DNA from: Halomonas alimentaria
GTDB lineage: Bacteria; Pseudomonadota; Gammaproteobacteria; Pseudomonadales; Halomonadaceae
Assembly: GCF_009902005.1 (NCBI RefSeq)
Contig: NZ_WUTT01000001.1
Location: 2,924,805 to 2,988,804 of the forward strand
Reading direction: 5' to 3'
DNA length: 64,000 nucleotides
In this document: piece after piece, positions 40,104-49,166 of the stretch
Layout: each line of letters begins with the position of its first letter
Position numbering within the stretch: position 1 is the first letter of the stretch
Notes under the pieces: generated by a model
What the model saw: the letters and a program-made list of their open reading frames with translations, nothing else
Database searches by the model: none
Told to the model about the DNA's origin: nothing
Position numbers and translations under genes: made by a program

Positions 40104-40269
40104 GTAATCAATGCCACCACCCGGACACCAGAGCGTTGCGCTGGTCCGGGGCGCGCTGGAAGGCCGGCGAGACCCCGCTGGGGGTCCTGGGTGGAGAGAT
40201 GCCTTGCGTTGGCCTTGAGGGAGTGGCGGGCCTGCTATCATGCCGCCTCCTGACCCTGAGGATGCCCCC

Positions 40270-40556
40270 GTGACCACCAGCCCGACCCTGCGCCTCGACG
40301 GTCTGATGGCATCGCGGCGATGAGTCTCGTCCCGGCTACCCTGCTGCTGGCCGAGGTGGCCCAGGAGTGGCGCCCGCTGGCCTGGGGCGTCAGCGTGGGC
40401 GGTTTCGGTCTGGCCATCGGGTCGCTCGCCAACCTGATCGCCCTGCGTCTGGGCAAGCGGCCGGGGTTGTGGTGGGAGTTCCATCGCTGGTCGCTGCCCA
40501 TGCTGGCAATGGGCCTGGCGCTTGCCCTTGCGCTGGAGCAGCTGATGGGAGCCTGA
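40270..40556 (+). pseudogene. Remnant of an SLC13/ArsB-like membrane transporter
   Basis: A GTG at 40270 opens a 17-residue frame (MTTSPTLRLDGLMASRR) that stops at 40320-40323, exactly where a second frame begins with ATG and encodes 78 residues with two hydrophobic segments ('GGFGLAIGSLANLIALRLG'). The second part looks like the C-terminal end of an anion permease of the SLC13/ArsB fold, and the first like its N-terminus, so an internal deletion with frame change is the likely history. No good ribosome binding site precedes 40320. It could still be a small real membrane protein. Confidence 0.45.
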
Positions 40557-40573
40557 GACGGCCCCCGGAGGGG

Positions 40574-41335
40574 TCATGGCCGGTCGGGCACGAAGTTGGC
40601 CACGAGGACGGCGAGCACCTCCGGGCACTCACGGTGGGGAACGTGGCCGCAGGGCAGGAGTCGCGGCTCGGCGGGCCCCGGGGTCCTGGACGCGATGCGA
40701 CGCGGCTGCGCCAGGGAGCCGTACTCGTCGTGCTCGCCGTGGATCGCCAGGGTCGGGCAGCGCACCCGGGCCAGGGCGTCGTCGAGGGTCCAGCCGTCGA
40801 AGGCCTCGGAGTGCCAGTTGTCGACCCAGCTCCTCAGTACCCACTCGGCCTTGTCGCCGTGGTAACGCGCGAGCCGCCTCATCGCGCCCGGCTCGGCGAA
40901 GGCCGACTCCGCCTCGCGGATGCCGGCCAGGGTGAGCGGCTCGAGGGTGGCCTGGGCCGCCACCGTTACCAGCGCCTCGCAGGCCTCGGCATGGGCACCG
41001 GCGATCTCGACCGCCATGCCGCCGCCCACGCTGTGCCCCAGCAGCACGAAACGCTCTAGCGCGAGCGCCTCGCGCAGCGTGGCGAAGCTGCCGCTGGCCT
41101 CGTCGGCGACGAAGGTGGCCGGCTGGGGGCCGGGGTAGGGGGCCGACTCGCCGTAGCCGAGCCGGTCGTAGGCGATCACCTCGCGGCCGCTGGCCTCGGC
41201 GAGCAGGGAAGGGAAGTCGCGCCACAGGGCGATACAGCCCAGCGAGTCATGGAGCAGCACGATGGGGCTGCCCGCCGGCGTTGCCTCCACCGGCTGCCAG
41301 CGGGCGACTTGGATGTCGCCCGCCGGGGTCTTCAT
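40574..41335 (-). CDS. Alpha/beta fold hydrolase
   Basis: 253 residues. Nucleophile elbow GHSVGGG, oxyanion region 'LLHDSLGCIALWRDFP', acid in 'LAIHGEHDEYG' and a late His ('CGHVPHRE') form a hydrolase triad. Esterase or thioesterase activity on a small acyl substrate is plausible. GGAGG lies eight bases before ATG 41335; an ATG at 41350, overlapping the thiolase stop, is the alternative and would add five residues. Probably cotranscribed with the thiolase. Confidence 0.83.
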   Translation of the reverse strand: MKTPAGDIQVARWQPVEATPAGSPIVLLHDSLGCIALWRDFPSLLAEASGREVIAYDRLGYGESAPYPGPQPATFVADEASGSFATLREALALERFVLLGHSVGGGMAVEIAGAHAEACEALVTVAAQATLEPLTLAGIREAESAFAEPGAMRRLARYHGDKAEWVLRSWVDNWHSEAFDGWTLDDALARVRCPTLAIHGEHDEYGSLAQPRRIASRTPGPAEPRLLPCGHVPHRECPEVLAVLVANFVPDRP

Positions 41336-41349
41336 GGTGAAGGCCTCCA

Positions 41350-42537
41350 TCAGTCGACCAGCTCGACCGCCACCGCGGTGGCCTCACCGCCGCCGATGCA
41401 CAGGCTGGCGATGCCGCGCTTGCCGCCCCTGGTGCGCAGGGCGTGGATCAGGGTGGCGATGATCCGCGAGCCGGTGGAACCGATGGGATGGCCCTGGGCG
41501 CAGGCGCCGCCGAAGACGTTGACCTTGTCGTGGGGGATGTCGAGCCCGTCCATGGCCAGCAGGGTGACCACCGCGAAGGCCTCGTTGATCTCGAACAGAT
41601 CGACGTCATCCACTGTCCAGTCGAGCTTCTTCATCAGCTTGTCGATGGCGCCTACCGGGGCGATGGTGAACTCGCTGGGGTGCTGGGAGTGGGTGCTGTG
41701 GCCCAGCATGCGCGCCAGCGGCTTGGCGCCGAGGCGGTCCGCCGCTTCCTGGCTGGCCAGGATCAATGCCGAGGCACCGTCGGAGATGGAGCTGGAGTTG
41801 GCCGCGGTGATGGTGCCCTCCTTGGCGAAGGCGGGGCGTAGCGAACGGATCTTGTCGAGCTTGGCCTGGAAGGGCTGCTCGTCGTGACTGACGATGGTCT
41901 CGCCCTTGCGGTCGCTGACGGTGACCGGCGCCATCTCGGCATCCAGGTGGCCGGCGTTGGTGGCTTCCATGGCGCGCTCCAGGGAGGCGATGGCGAAGTC
42001 GTCCAGGCGCTCGCGGCTGTAGTCGCGGGCCGTGGCGACGTCCTGGGCGAAGACACCCATCAGCTTGCCGGTCTCGGCGTCTTCCAGGCCGTCCAGGAAC
42101 ATGTGGTCCTTCAGCTCACCGTGGCCCAGGCGGTAGCCGGTACGTGCCTTGGTCAATACGTGGGGGGCGTTGGACATGGACTCCATGCCGCCGGCCAGCA
42201 TCACCTCGGCGCTGCCGGCACGGATCAGATCATGGGCCAGCATGGTGGCCTTCATGCCCGACCCACACAGCTTGTTGATGGTGGTGGCGCCGATGGCGTC
42301 GGGGATGCCGGCCTGGCGCATGGCCTGGCGAGCCGGACCCTGCTTGACCCCACCGGGCAGCACGCAGCCCATGATGCCCTCGTCGATGCTGGATGCCTCG
42401 ATGCCGGCGCGCTCGATGGCGGCGCGGATGGCCACCGCGCCCAGCTCCGGGGCGGTCATGCTGGCCAGGCTGCCGAGCATGCCCCCCATGGGGGTGCGGG
42501 CGGCAGAGAGAAAGACGATATCGCTGGAATGGCTCAT
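41350..42537 (-). CDS. Acetyl-CoA C-acyltransferase (thiolase)
   Basis: 395 residues. Catalytic Cys91 in NKLCGSGMKA, 'NEAFAVVTLLAMD', the His in 'GHPIGSTGSRI' and a C-terminal 'ASLCIGGGEATAV' cysteine complete the thiolase site. It cleaves or forms acetoacetyl/3-ketoacyl-CoA. ATG 42537 has GGGAG upstream; the protein then has family length. It is divergent from a tetR gene and grouped with acyl-CoA genes. Confidence 0.93.
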   Translation of the reverse strand: MSHSSDIVFLSAARTPMGGMLGSLASMTAPELGAVAIRAAIERAGIEASSIDEGIMGCVLPGGVKQGPARQAMRQAGIPDAIGATTINKLCGSGMKATMLAHDLIRAGSAEVMLAGGMESMSNAPHVLTKARTGYRLGHGELKDHMFLDGLEDAETGKLMGVFAQDVATARDYSRERLDDFAIASLERAMEATNAGHLDAEMAPVTVSDRKGETIVSHDEQPFQAKLDKIRSLRPAFAKEGTITAANSSSISDGASALILASQEAADRLGAKPLARMLGHSTHSQHPSEFTIAPVGAIDKLMKKLDWTVDDVDLFEINEAFAVVTLLAMDGLDIPHDKVNVFGGACAQGHPIGSTGSRIIATLIHALRTRGGKRGIASLCIGGGEATAVAVELVD

Positions 42538-42664
42538 GGTGGTTCTCCCGGTGTGGCAAGCGGTTCCCGCTGGAACCGCGTTGTGATTGTAAGTCGATAT
42601 TGCAGGTGGTCCTGCGCTGCGTTGACCCATCGGCGGGGCTGTGGTCTTCTCAGGGTCAACCAAG

Positions 42665-42674
42665 CAAGCGCTAG
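42665..42674. promoter_or_regulatory. Candidate TetR site, copy near tetR
   Basis: CAAGCGCTAG, six bases before the tetR start. The same ten-base word in reverse orientation stands at 43347-43356, before the acyl-CoA synthetase gene. Confidence 0.4.
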
Positions 42675-42679
42675 TGCAA

Positions 42680-43270
42680 ATGCCGATGAATGTAATGAAT
42701 GCATCCCCACGTCGCAAGGAGTTGACCCGACTGGCCGCCCAACTGTTCGTCCAGGCGGGCTTCGATCGCACCACGGTGCGCATGCTGGCCCAGGAGATGG
42801 GTATCAAGTCCGGCAGCCTCTTCCATCACTTCCGTGACAAGCAGGAGATCCTGGCCGCGGTGATCGAGGAGGGTACCGAGAATGCCCTGGTCATTGCCCG
42901 GAAGGCCCTCGCTCGCTGTGACAGCAGTGCTTCGGCGCGGTTGCACGCCATGGCCCGCGCCCATCTGGAGACCCTGCTCACCGATCGCAACGCCCATGTG
43001 GTCGCCCTCTACGAGTGGCGTCGCCTGGATCCCGAAGCGCGTGCCCACCTGAGCCACCTGCGCGACGCCTACGAGGCGCTCTGGGAGCAGGTGATCGACG
43101 AGGCCCTGGCCGAAGGGTTGGTCCATGGTGACCGTTTCCTGGTCTCGCGCTTCGTGATGGGTGCGCTCAACTGGACGGTACGCTGGTACGACCCGGACGG
43201 CCCTCGTACACCCGATGAACTGGCCGATGAACTGGTCGCCATGATCACCCGCTCCGCCTCGGTCGGCTGA
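42680..43270 (+). CDS. TetR family transcriptional regulator
   Basis: 196 residues. HTH 'TTVRMLAQEMGIKSGSLFHHFRDKQEI' near residues 33-59 is typical of TetR, followed by a ligand domain with no further hallmark. It lies between the divergent thiolase and the acyl-CoA synthetase gene, so regulation of this acyl-CoA cluster by an acyl-CoA ligand is likely. Several in-frame ATGs (42680, 42686, 42695) compete and none has a strong ribosome binding site. Confidence 0.87.
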   Translation: MPMNVMNASPRRKELTRLAAQLFVQAGFDRTTVRMLAQEMGIKSGSLFHHFRDKQEILAAVIEEGTENALVIARKALARCDSSASARLHAMARAHLETLLTDRNAHVVALYEWRRLDPEARAHLSHLRDAYEALWEQVIDEALAEGLVHGDRFLVSRFVMGALNWTVRWYDPDGPRTPDELADELVAMITRSASVG

Positions 43271-43346
43271 ACCCCGTCGACCAACGTCTAGTCGTTTCTC
43301 CCGCTCTCTGCCCTTGCCCTGTGCGGTCCGACTCGCTAGCTTGGAC

Positions 43347-43356
43347 CTAGCGCTTG
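43347..43356. promoter_or_regulatory. Candidate TetR site, copy before acyl-CoA synthetase
   Basis: CTAGCGCTTG, the exact reverse complement of 42665-42674, 64 bp upstream of the synthetase start. Confidence 0.4.
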
Positions 43357-43360
43357 ATAG

Positions 43361-43378
43361 GTTTACGCTTACGTTAAC
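43361..43378. promoter_or_regulatory. Inverted repeat GTTnACG-N4-CGTnAAC
   Basis: An imperfect 18-bp palindrome 42 bp before the synthetase start. Its ACG/CGT half-sites with GTT/AAC ends resemble sites of MerR-type LiuR regulators of branched-chain amino acid and acyl-CoA breakdown; that assignment is from memory of the motif type and is tentative. Confidence 0.4.
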
Positions 43379-43419
43379 TGTAATCCATAACAACCACAAA
43401 CCTTCCAAGAGGACGGCCC

Positions 43420-45090
43420 ATGAGCACCCAAGACCACGTGTCCGATTATCGTGACTATCTGGAGCGTTTCTCCATCGATGAGGTCATCGCTCGCCTCGAC
43501 GACCATCGAGACGGCAAGGCCAATGCCTTCGAGTCCTGCTGCGGGCGCCATCTGCGCGCTGGCCGGGGCGAGGTGCTGGCGCTGGTCCAGGAGGACACCC
43601 AGGGCAACGTCAACACCCTGACCTACGCCGAGCTCGAGGCAGAGAGTGCCCGACTCGCCGGCTGGCTGGCCGAACGCGGCCTGGGCGTGGGCGACCGCAT
43701 CGCCTGCATGCTGCCGCGCTCACCCCAGCTGCTCGTCGCCATCCTGGCGACCTGGCGCATCGGCGCCGTCTACCAGCCGCTGTTCACCGCCTTCGGCCCC
43801 GACGCCGTAGACTATCGCCTGGGTCGCGCCGATACCAAGCTGGTGATCACCGATCACGCCAACCGCTTCAAGTTCGACGGCCTCTCCCAGTGCCCGCCGG
43901 TGCTGGCGGTGGGCGGCCCCAGCGCCGACCATGCCGAGGACCTCGATTGGGCTGACGCGCTGGCGCATACACCCATCGAGGCCACGCCGCCGCGCCTGGG
44001 TCGTGACGCCCCCTTCCTGCAGATGTTCACCTCCGGCACCGTGGGCAAGCCCAAGGGGGTGGCGGTGCCGCTCGCCGCCATGCCGGCCTTCGCCCTCTAT
44101 ATGGAGCTGGCCGTCGATCTGCGCGACAGCGATCGCTTCTGGAACATGGCCGATCCAGGCTGGGCCTACGGCCTCTACTACGCCATCACCGGGCCCCTGC
44201 TGCTGGGGGTGACCACCCACTTCTGCGAGGCGGGTTTCTCCGCCGAGGGGGCGCTGGCCTTCATGAAGCGTCACCGCATCACCAACTTCGCCGCCGCCCC
44301 CACCGCCTACCGGCTGATGAAGGCCTCTGGCCTGTTCGACGACGCCCACCAGACCCTCGAGCTGCGCGCGGCGAGCTCCGCCGGCGAGCCGCTCAACACC
44401 GAGGTGGTCACCTGGGTGGAGCGCTCCCTGGGCTGTCCGGTCATGGACCACTACGGCCAGACCGAGACCGGCATGACCTGCAACAACCACCATGCGCTGG
44501 ACCATCCCAAGCATGTCGGCGCCATGGGCGTGCCGATGCCGGGTTACCGTCTGGTGATCCTCGACGCCGAGTACAACGAGTTGCCCCCGGGCCAGCCGGG
44601 CGTGCTGGCGGTGGACATCAAGAACTCCCCGGCCCACTTCTTCGCCGGTTACACCTGGCAGGAGAAGCATCCCTTCGCCGAAGGCTACTACCTGACCGGT
44701 GACGTGGTGATCCGCAACGAGGACGGCACCTTCCAGTTCGCCGGCCGCGACGACGACATCATCACCACCGCCGGTTATCGCGTGGGCCCCACCGACGTGG
44801 AGAACAGCGTGATGACCCACGCGGCAGTGGCCGAGTCCGCCGCTGTGGGGCAGCCCGACGAGATCCGCGGTGAGATCATCAAGTCCTACGTGGTGCTGCG
44901 CGAGGGCTTCGAGGCCAGTGACGAACTGGCCGACGAGATCCGCCAGCAGGTCCGCGAGCGACTCTCCACCCACGCCTTCCCGCGGGTGATCGAATTCGTC
45001 GATGAACTGCCCAAGACCCCGAGCGGCAAGATCCAGCGCTTCAAGCTGCGCGCCGATGCCGTCGATAAAACCGAGGCACCGACCCAGTAA
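43420..45090 (+). CDS. AMP-binding acyl-CoA synthetase (AcsA-like)
   Basis: 556 residues. Adenylation motif 'FTSGTVGKPKGVAVP', 'HYGQTETGMTCNNH', hinge 'GRDDDIITTAGYRVGPTDVE' and C-terminal 'PKTPSGKIQRFKLR'. The pattern 'NMADPGWAYGLYYAITGPLLLG' is seen in acetyl- and medium-chain acyl-CoA synthetases. It activates a short or medium carboxylate in the cytoplasm. The SDR gene follows after 16 bp. Confidence 0.88.
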   Translation: MSTQDHVSDYRDYLERFSIDEVIARLDDHRDGKANAFESCCGRHLRAGRGEVLALVQEDTQGNVNTLTYAELEAESARLAGWLAERGLGVGDRIACMLPRSPQLLVAILATWRIGAVYQPLFTAFGPDAVDYRLGRADTKLVITDHANRFKFDGLSQCPPVLAVGGPSADHAEDLDWADALAHTPIEATPPRLGRDAPFLQMFTSGTVGKPKGVAVPLAAMPAFALYMELAVDLRDSDRFWNMADPGWAYGLYYAITGPLLLGVTTHFCEAGFSAEGALAFMKRHRITNFAAAPTAYRLMKASGLFDDAHQTLELRAASSAGEPLNTEVVTWVERSLGCPVMDHYGQTETGMTCNNHHALDHPKHVGAMGVPMPGYRLVILDAEYNELPPGQPGVLAVDIKNSPAHFFAGYTWQEKHPFAEGYYLTGDVVIRNEDGTFQFAGRDDDIITTAGYRVGPTDVENSVMTHAAVAESAAVGQPDEIRGEIIKSYVVLREGFEASDELADEIRQQVRERLSTHAFPRVIEFVDELPKTPSGKIQRFKLRADAVDKTEAPTQ

Positions 45091-45106
45091 CCCCGAGGAA
45101 CCCGAT

Positions 45107-45874
45107 ATGCAAGTCAAGGACAATACCTTTCTGATCACCGGGGCCGCCTCCGGGCTGGGGGCGGCCACCGCCGAGCGCCTGGTCGCCGCCGGCGGCCGGG
45201 TGGTGCTCTGCGACCTGAGCGACGCCGTCGAGGCCCACGCCGAGCGCCTGGGTGACGCCGCTCGGGCGGTGCGCGGCGACGTCACCTCCGGCGAGGATAT
45301 CCAGGCCGCGGTGGATGCCGCCATCGAACTCGGCGGCGAGCGAGGCCTTTCCGGGGTGGTGCACTGCGCCGGCATCGTCAGCGTGGCCAAGCTGGTCGAC
45401 CGCGAGGGCAACCCCGCCGACCTCGAGGCCTACAACCGCACCATCCAGATCAACCTGGTTGGCACCTTCAACGTGATGCGCCTGGCGGCCGCGGCCATGG
45501 CGAAGAATGCCCCGGGCGAGGACGGCGAGCGAGGGGTGATCATCAACACCGCCTCCATCGCCGCCATGGATGGCCAGGTGGGGCAGTGCGCCTACAGCGC
45601 CTCCAAGGCCGGCGTGGTGGGCATGAGCCTGCCGGCGGCCCGGGAACTCTCTCGCCACGGCGTGCGCGTGATGGCTATCGCCCCCGGGGTTTTCGAGACC
45701 CCGATGATGAGCGAGATCCCCGACGAGGCCGCCCAGGCCCTGGCCGCTGCGGTCCCTTTCCCCAAGCGGCTCGGCAAGCCAGACGAGTACGCCCGCCTGG
45801 CCGAGCAGATCATCACCAACTCCATGCTTAACGGCGAGGTGATCCGCCTGGACGGCGGGATTCGCATGCAGTAA
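45107..45874 (+). CDS. SDR family dehydrogenase, 3-hydroxyacyl-CoA dehydrogenase type 2-like
   Basis: 255 residues. Cofactor loop TGAASGLG, 'HCAGI', and catalytic YSASKAG with Ser upstream in '[15 protein letters not shown]'. The ending '[18 protein letters not shown]' and internal '[16 protein letters not shown]' resemble human HSD17B10-like 3-hydroxyacyl-CoA dehydrogenases. It would perform the NAD-linked step of beta-oxidation, consistent with its neighbours. An intrinsic terminator follows. Confidence 0.87.
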   Translation: MQVKDNTFLITGAASGLGAATAERLVAAGGRVVLCDLSDAVEAHAERLGDAARAVRGDVTSGEDIQAAVDAAIELGGERGLSGVVHCAGIVSVAKLVDREGNPADLEAYNRTIQINLVGTFNVMRLAAAAMAKNAPGEDGERGVIINTASIAAMDGQVGQCAYSASKAGVVGMSLPAARELSRHGVRVMAIAPGVFETPMMSEIPDEAAQALAAAVPFPKRLGKPDEYARLAEQIITNSMLNGEVIRLDGGIRMQ

Positions 45875-45898
45875 GGCCTTCGGCAAGCTGCAAGCCAC

Positions 45899-45941
45899 AA
45901 GGAGCAAGCTTCAAGGAAACCCCTTGGCTTGCTCCTTTTTT
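45899..45941 (+). terminator. Intrinsic terminator after the SDR gene
   Basis: AAGGAGCAAGC-TT-CAAGG pairs with CCTTG-GCTTGCTCCTT (two-base bulge), directly followed by a run of six T. A classic rho-independent terminator. Confidence 0.9.
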
Positions 45942-46030
45942 CATCTTGCTCATGGGTGGTATCCCTTGCGCCTTGTCGCTTGAGGCTGGAATTTAAACGA
46001 ACGCTTGACTCCCCATTCTCGCACGCGTAA

Positions 46031-46050
46031 TTTCAAACGCATGTTTGAAA
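46031..46050. promoter_or_regulatory. PsrA-type operator before the acyl-CoA dehydrogenase
   Basis: TTTCAAAC-GCAT-GTTTGAAA: perfect eight-base arms, 75 bp upstream of the start. It contains the same CAAAC-N4-GTTTG core as the fadD site at 16121. Confidence 0.68.
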
Positions 46051-46124
46051 GTGGCCGCCGCCACTTTTCTTGACTGACTGCTGGCGACACTTCTCGTGGC
46101 CAGGTGTGGAATTGGAGAGTTGAG

Positions 46125-47936
46125 ATGCCCGATTATCAGGCCCCCCTGCGCGATATTCGCTTCGTCATGGACGAGTTGCTGGACTATCCGGCCCATTACG
46201 CCAGCCTGCCCGGTGGCGAGGATGCGACCCCCGACGTGGTGGCGGCCATCCTGGAGGAGGGTGGGCGTTTCGCCCGCGAGGTGCTGTTGCCGCTGAACCA
46301 GAGTGGCGACCAGGAGGGCTGCCTGCTGGAGGGCGGTGAGGTGAAGGCGCCCAAGGGCTTCAAGGAGGCCTATGCCCAGTTCGTGGAGGGCGGCTGGCCG
46401 AGCCTGGCCGCGGACCCCGCCCACGGCGGCCAGGGGTTGCCGCACTCGCTGGCGATGGTGCTAAACGAGATGATCTGCTCCACCAACCTGGCCTGGGGCA
46501 TGTATCCGGGGCTCTCCCACGGCGCCGCCGACGCCCTGCGCCACCACGGAACCGAGGAGCAGCAGGCCACCTACCTGACCAAGCTGGTGGAGGGCACCTG
46601 GACCGGCACCATGTGCCTGACCGAGCCCCACTGCGGCACCGACCTCGGCCTGATCAAGACCCGCGCCGTGCCCACCGATGACGGCGCCTTCGAGATTACC
46701 GGCACCAAGATCTTCATCTCCGCCGGCGAGCATGACCTGGCCGAGAACATCGTCCACCTGGTGCTGGCCAAGCTGCCCGACGCCCCCGAGGGCTCCAAGG
46801 GCATCTCGCTGTTCGTGGTGCCGAAATATCTTCCCAATGAAGCGGGCGAGCCGGGCGAGCGTAACGGCGTGGTGTGTGGGTCGCTCGAGCACAAGATGGG
46901 CATCCACGGCAACGCCACCTGCGTGATGAACTTCGATGCGGCGAAAGGCTTCCTGGTGGGCGCGCCCAACAAGGGCCTGGCCTGCATGTTCACCATGATG
47001 AACGCCGCCCGCATCGGCGTCGGCATCCAGGGCCTGGGCCTCACCGAGGCGAGCTTCCAGAACGCCCTGGCGTATGCCCGCGACCGTCTGCAGATGCGCG
47101 CGCTCTCCGGCCCCAAGGCGCCGGAGAAGGCCGCCGACCCGATCATCGTCCACCCGGACGTGCGCCGTATGCTGCTGACCCAGAAGGCCTTCGCCGAGGG
47201 CGGCCGGATGCTGGTGCTCTACACCGCCCAGATGATCGATATCGTCGAGCACGGCACGGATGCTGCCGAGAAGGAGCGCGCCGAGACACTGCTGGGCCTG
47301 CTGACTCCGATCGTCAAGGCGTTCCTCACCGAGGCGGGATTCGAGGCCACCAACGAGGGCGTCCAGGTGTTCGGCGGCCACGGCTTCATCCAGGAGTGGG
47401 GCATGGAGCAGCTGGTACGCGATGCGCGCATCACCCGCCTCTACGAGGGCACCACCGGCATCCAGGCCCTCGACCTGCTGGGTCGCAAGGTGCTGATGAG
47501 CCAGGGCGAGAGCCTCAAGGTGTTCACCAAGGAGATCCACAAGTTCTGCCAGGCCGAGGAGGGCAACAGCGAGCTGGCCGAGTTCGTGCGCCCGCTGGCC
47601 AAGCTCAACGCCGAGTGGGGCGAGATGACCATGGCCATCGGCATGAAGGCGATGACCGACCGCGAGGAGGTTGGCGCGGCCAGCGTCGACTACCTGATGT
47701 ACGCCGGCTACGTGACCCTGGCCTATCTGTTCGCTCGCGCGGCAAAGCAGGCTAGGGCGGCGCTGGCCGAAGGCACCGAGGAGGGCACCTTCTACCGTGC
47801 CAAGCTCGATACCGCACGTTTCTTCTACCAGCGGCTGGTGCCACGCACCCGCGCCCACAAGGGAGCCATCGAGGCCGGCGCCGAGCCGCTGATGGCGATC
47901 AGCGCCGAGGACTTCGGTCTGGGGTTTGAAATCTGA
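46125..47936 (+). CDS. Acyl-CoA dehydrogenase (600-residue class with C-terminal extension)
   Basis: 603 residues, as in the acyl-CoA dehydrogenase group with an extra C-terminal domain (FadE5-like). 'GTMCLTEPHCGTDLGLIKTRA' begins the FAD/substrate region near residue 160, and 'RLYEGTTGIQALDLLGRK' carries the glutamate base. It catalyses the first step of beta-oxidation. ATG 46125 has GGAGAG upstream. The operator at 46031-46050 suggests control shared with fadD. Confidence 0.93.
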   Translation: MPDYQAPLRDIRFVMDELLDYPAHYASLPGGEDATPDVVAAILEEGGRFAREVLLPLNQSGDQEGCLLEGGEVKAPKGFKEAYAQFVEGGWPSLAADPAHGGQGLPHSLAMVLNEMICSTNLAWGMYPGLSHGAADALRHHGTEEQQATYLTKLVEGTWTGTMCLTEPHCGTDLGLIKTRAVPTDDGAFEITGTKIFISAGEHDLAENIVHLVLAKLPDAPEGSKGISLFVVPKYLPNEAGEPGERNGVVCGSLEHKMGIHGNATCVMNFDAAKGFLVGAPNKGLACMFTMMNAARIGVGIQGLGLTEASFQNALAYARDRLQMRALSGPKAPEKAADPIIVHPDVRRMLLTQKAFAEGGRMLVLYTAQMIDIVEHGTDAAEKERAETLLGLLTPIVKAFLTEAGFEATNEGVQVFGGHGFIQEWGMEQLVRDARITRLYEGTTGIQALDLLGRKVLMSQGESLKVFTKEIHKFCQAEEGNSELAEFVRPLAKLNAEWGEMTMAIGMKAMTDREEVGAASVDYLMYAGYVTLAYLFARAAKQARAALAEGTEEGTFYRAKLDTARFFYQRLVPRTRAHKGAIEAGAEPLMAISAEDFGLGFEI

Positions 47937-47974
47937 GTCGATTTATGGACTTGCGTTCATAACGGCGAACGACA

Positions 47975-47999
47975 GGCGGCGGGGGCTTCCCTCGCCGCC
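47975..47999 (+). terminator. Terminator-like hairpin after the acyl-CoA dehydrogenase
   Basis: GGCGGCGGGGG, loop CTT, CCCTCGCCGCC (11 pairs with one G-T), then TTGTTCG. Confidence 0.7.
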
Positions 48000-48116
48000 T
48001 TGTTCGCGTTGAACAGCATGCTACGGAGGGAGTTTGCTCCGCTGACGAGTAAGGAGGACGATGCGGAGTAGAGCGTCGGGCCATCTGCCTTGCGGTAACA
48101 GCGGAGTGACTGCCTC

Positions 48117-49082
48117 ATGCGTGTCTTTGCCAACCCGGTCGGTGCCGGGTCCCTCTGGTTCGATAACCTCGCCACCGCCGACGGCACGCCCGTCGCCTAT
48201 GACCCTCAGGCCAGGGCGTTTCTGCCCATGCCGCCGTTCTGCGTGAATCGCGAGGTCATCGGCTGTAACTGGATCGCCCCGAAGCAGGGCGCCTTCTGCC
48301 GCTCCTGTGCCATGACTGCGCTGGCGCCGGACCCTTCCATCCCCGATGCTATGCCCAACTGGGCGCAGACCGAGGCCGCCAAGCGCTGGGTGCTCGACAA
48401 CCTGGGACGCTGGCACTGGTTTCGCCCCGAGGATCCCGGCGCGCCGCCGGTATTTCATATGCTGGCCGAGGGCCCGACCCCGGTGGCCATGGGTCATGCC
48501 GGGGGCGTGGTGACCATCAGCGTGGCCGAGGCGGATGCGGTGCTGCGTACCACCCGTCGGGAAGCCCTGGAAGAGCCCTACCGCACCATGATCGGTCATA
48601 TGCGCCACGAGATCTCGCATATGCTGTGGTGGCGGCTCAGCCTGCGGGATGACTTCCTGGATGCCTTCCGCAACATGTTCGGCGACGAGCGAGTGGACTA
48701 CCCCAGTGCGCTCCAGCAGTACTTCCACGACGGTCCGCCGCCCGGCTGGCAGTCGAGTTTCCTCACCGCCTATGCCTCCGCGCACCCCCATGAGGACTGG
48801 GCCGAGACCGCCGCCCACCTGCTTCATCTCACCGATATCACCGACAGTTTCGTGGCGGCGGGGCTCTCCTCGCCGGAGCTGCCGAGCCCCCACTGGGACC
48901 CCTACATGGAGCCCGACGCCGAGCGCCTGATCCGGGTCGCCGCCAGCCTTGTGGCAGGCGTCAACCACGTCAATCGCTCCATGGGGCTCTCCGATCTCTA
49001 CCCCTTCGTTCTCTCGGATGCCGCACGGCGCAAACTGGTGTTCGTGCATGACTGGCTGCGTCGTGGCGCCCAGGGGCTGTAA
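48117..49082 (+). CDS. Putative zinc-binding metallopeptidase
   Basis: 321 residues. A four-cysteine N-terminal zinc-ribbon-like part (CVN..., CNW, CRSC) precedes a gluzincin-like domain with 'GHMRHEISHMLWW' (HExxH) and a downstream 'HEDWAETAAHLLH' that could supply the third ligand. This matches the family described as putative zinc-binding metallo-peptidase. Substrate unknown. The protein lacks a signal peptide, so it should be cytoplasmic. Confidence 0.85.
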   Translation: MRVFANPVGAGSLWFDNLATADGTPVAYDPQARAFLPMPPFCVNREVIGCNWIAPKQGAFCRSCAMTALAPDPSIPDAMPNWAQTEAAKRWVLDNLGRWHWFRPEDPGAPPVFHMLAEGPTPVAMGHAGGVVTISVAEADAVLRTTRREALEEPYRTMIGHMRHEISHMLWWRLSLRDDFLDAFRNMFGDERVDYPSALQQYFHDGPPPGWQSSFLTAYASAHPHEDWAETAAHLLHLTDITDSFVAAGLSSPELPSPHWDPYMEPDAERLIRVAASLVAGVNHVNRSMGLSDLYPFVLSDAARRKLVFVHDWLRRGAQGL

Positions 49083-49166
49083 GTCGACCCAAGTTGGGGG
49101 CATGATGATTGCCTCCACGTCCCGTCGCGGTGGCGATTGCACCACCACCCCCAAGAGGAATCGCCC

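Noticed and set aside
42538..42807. A 90-residue N-terminal extension of the thiolase
   Set aside because: Thiolases begin at the MSHSSDIVFL part; the extension crosses the divergent promoter and has no family similarity.
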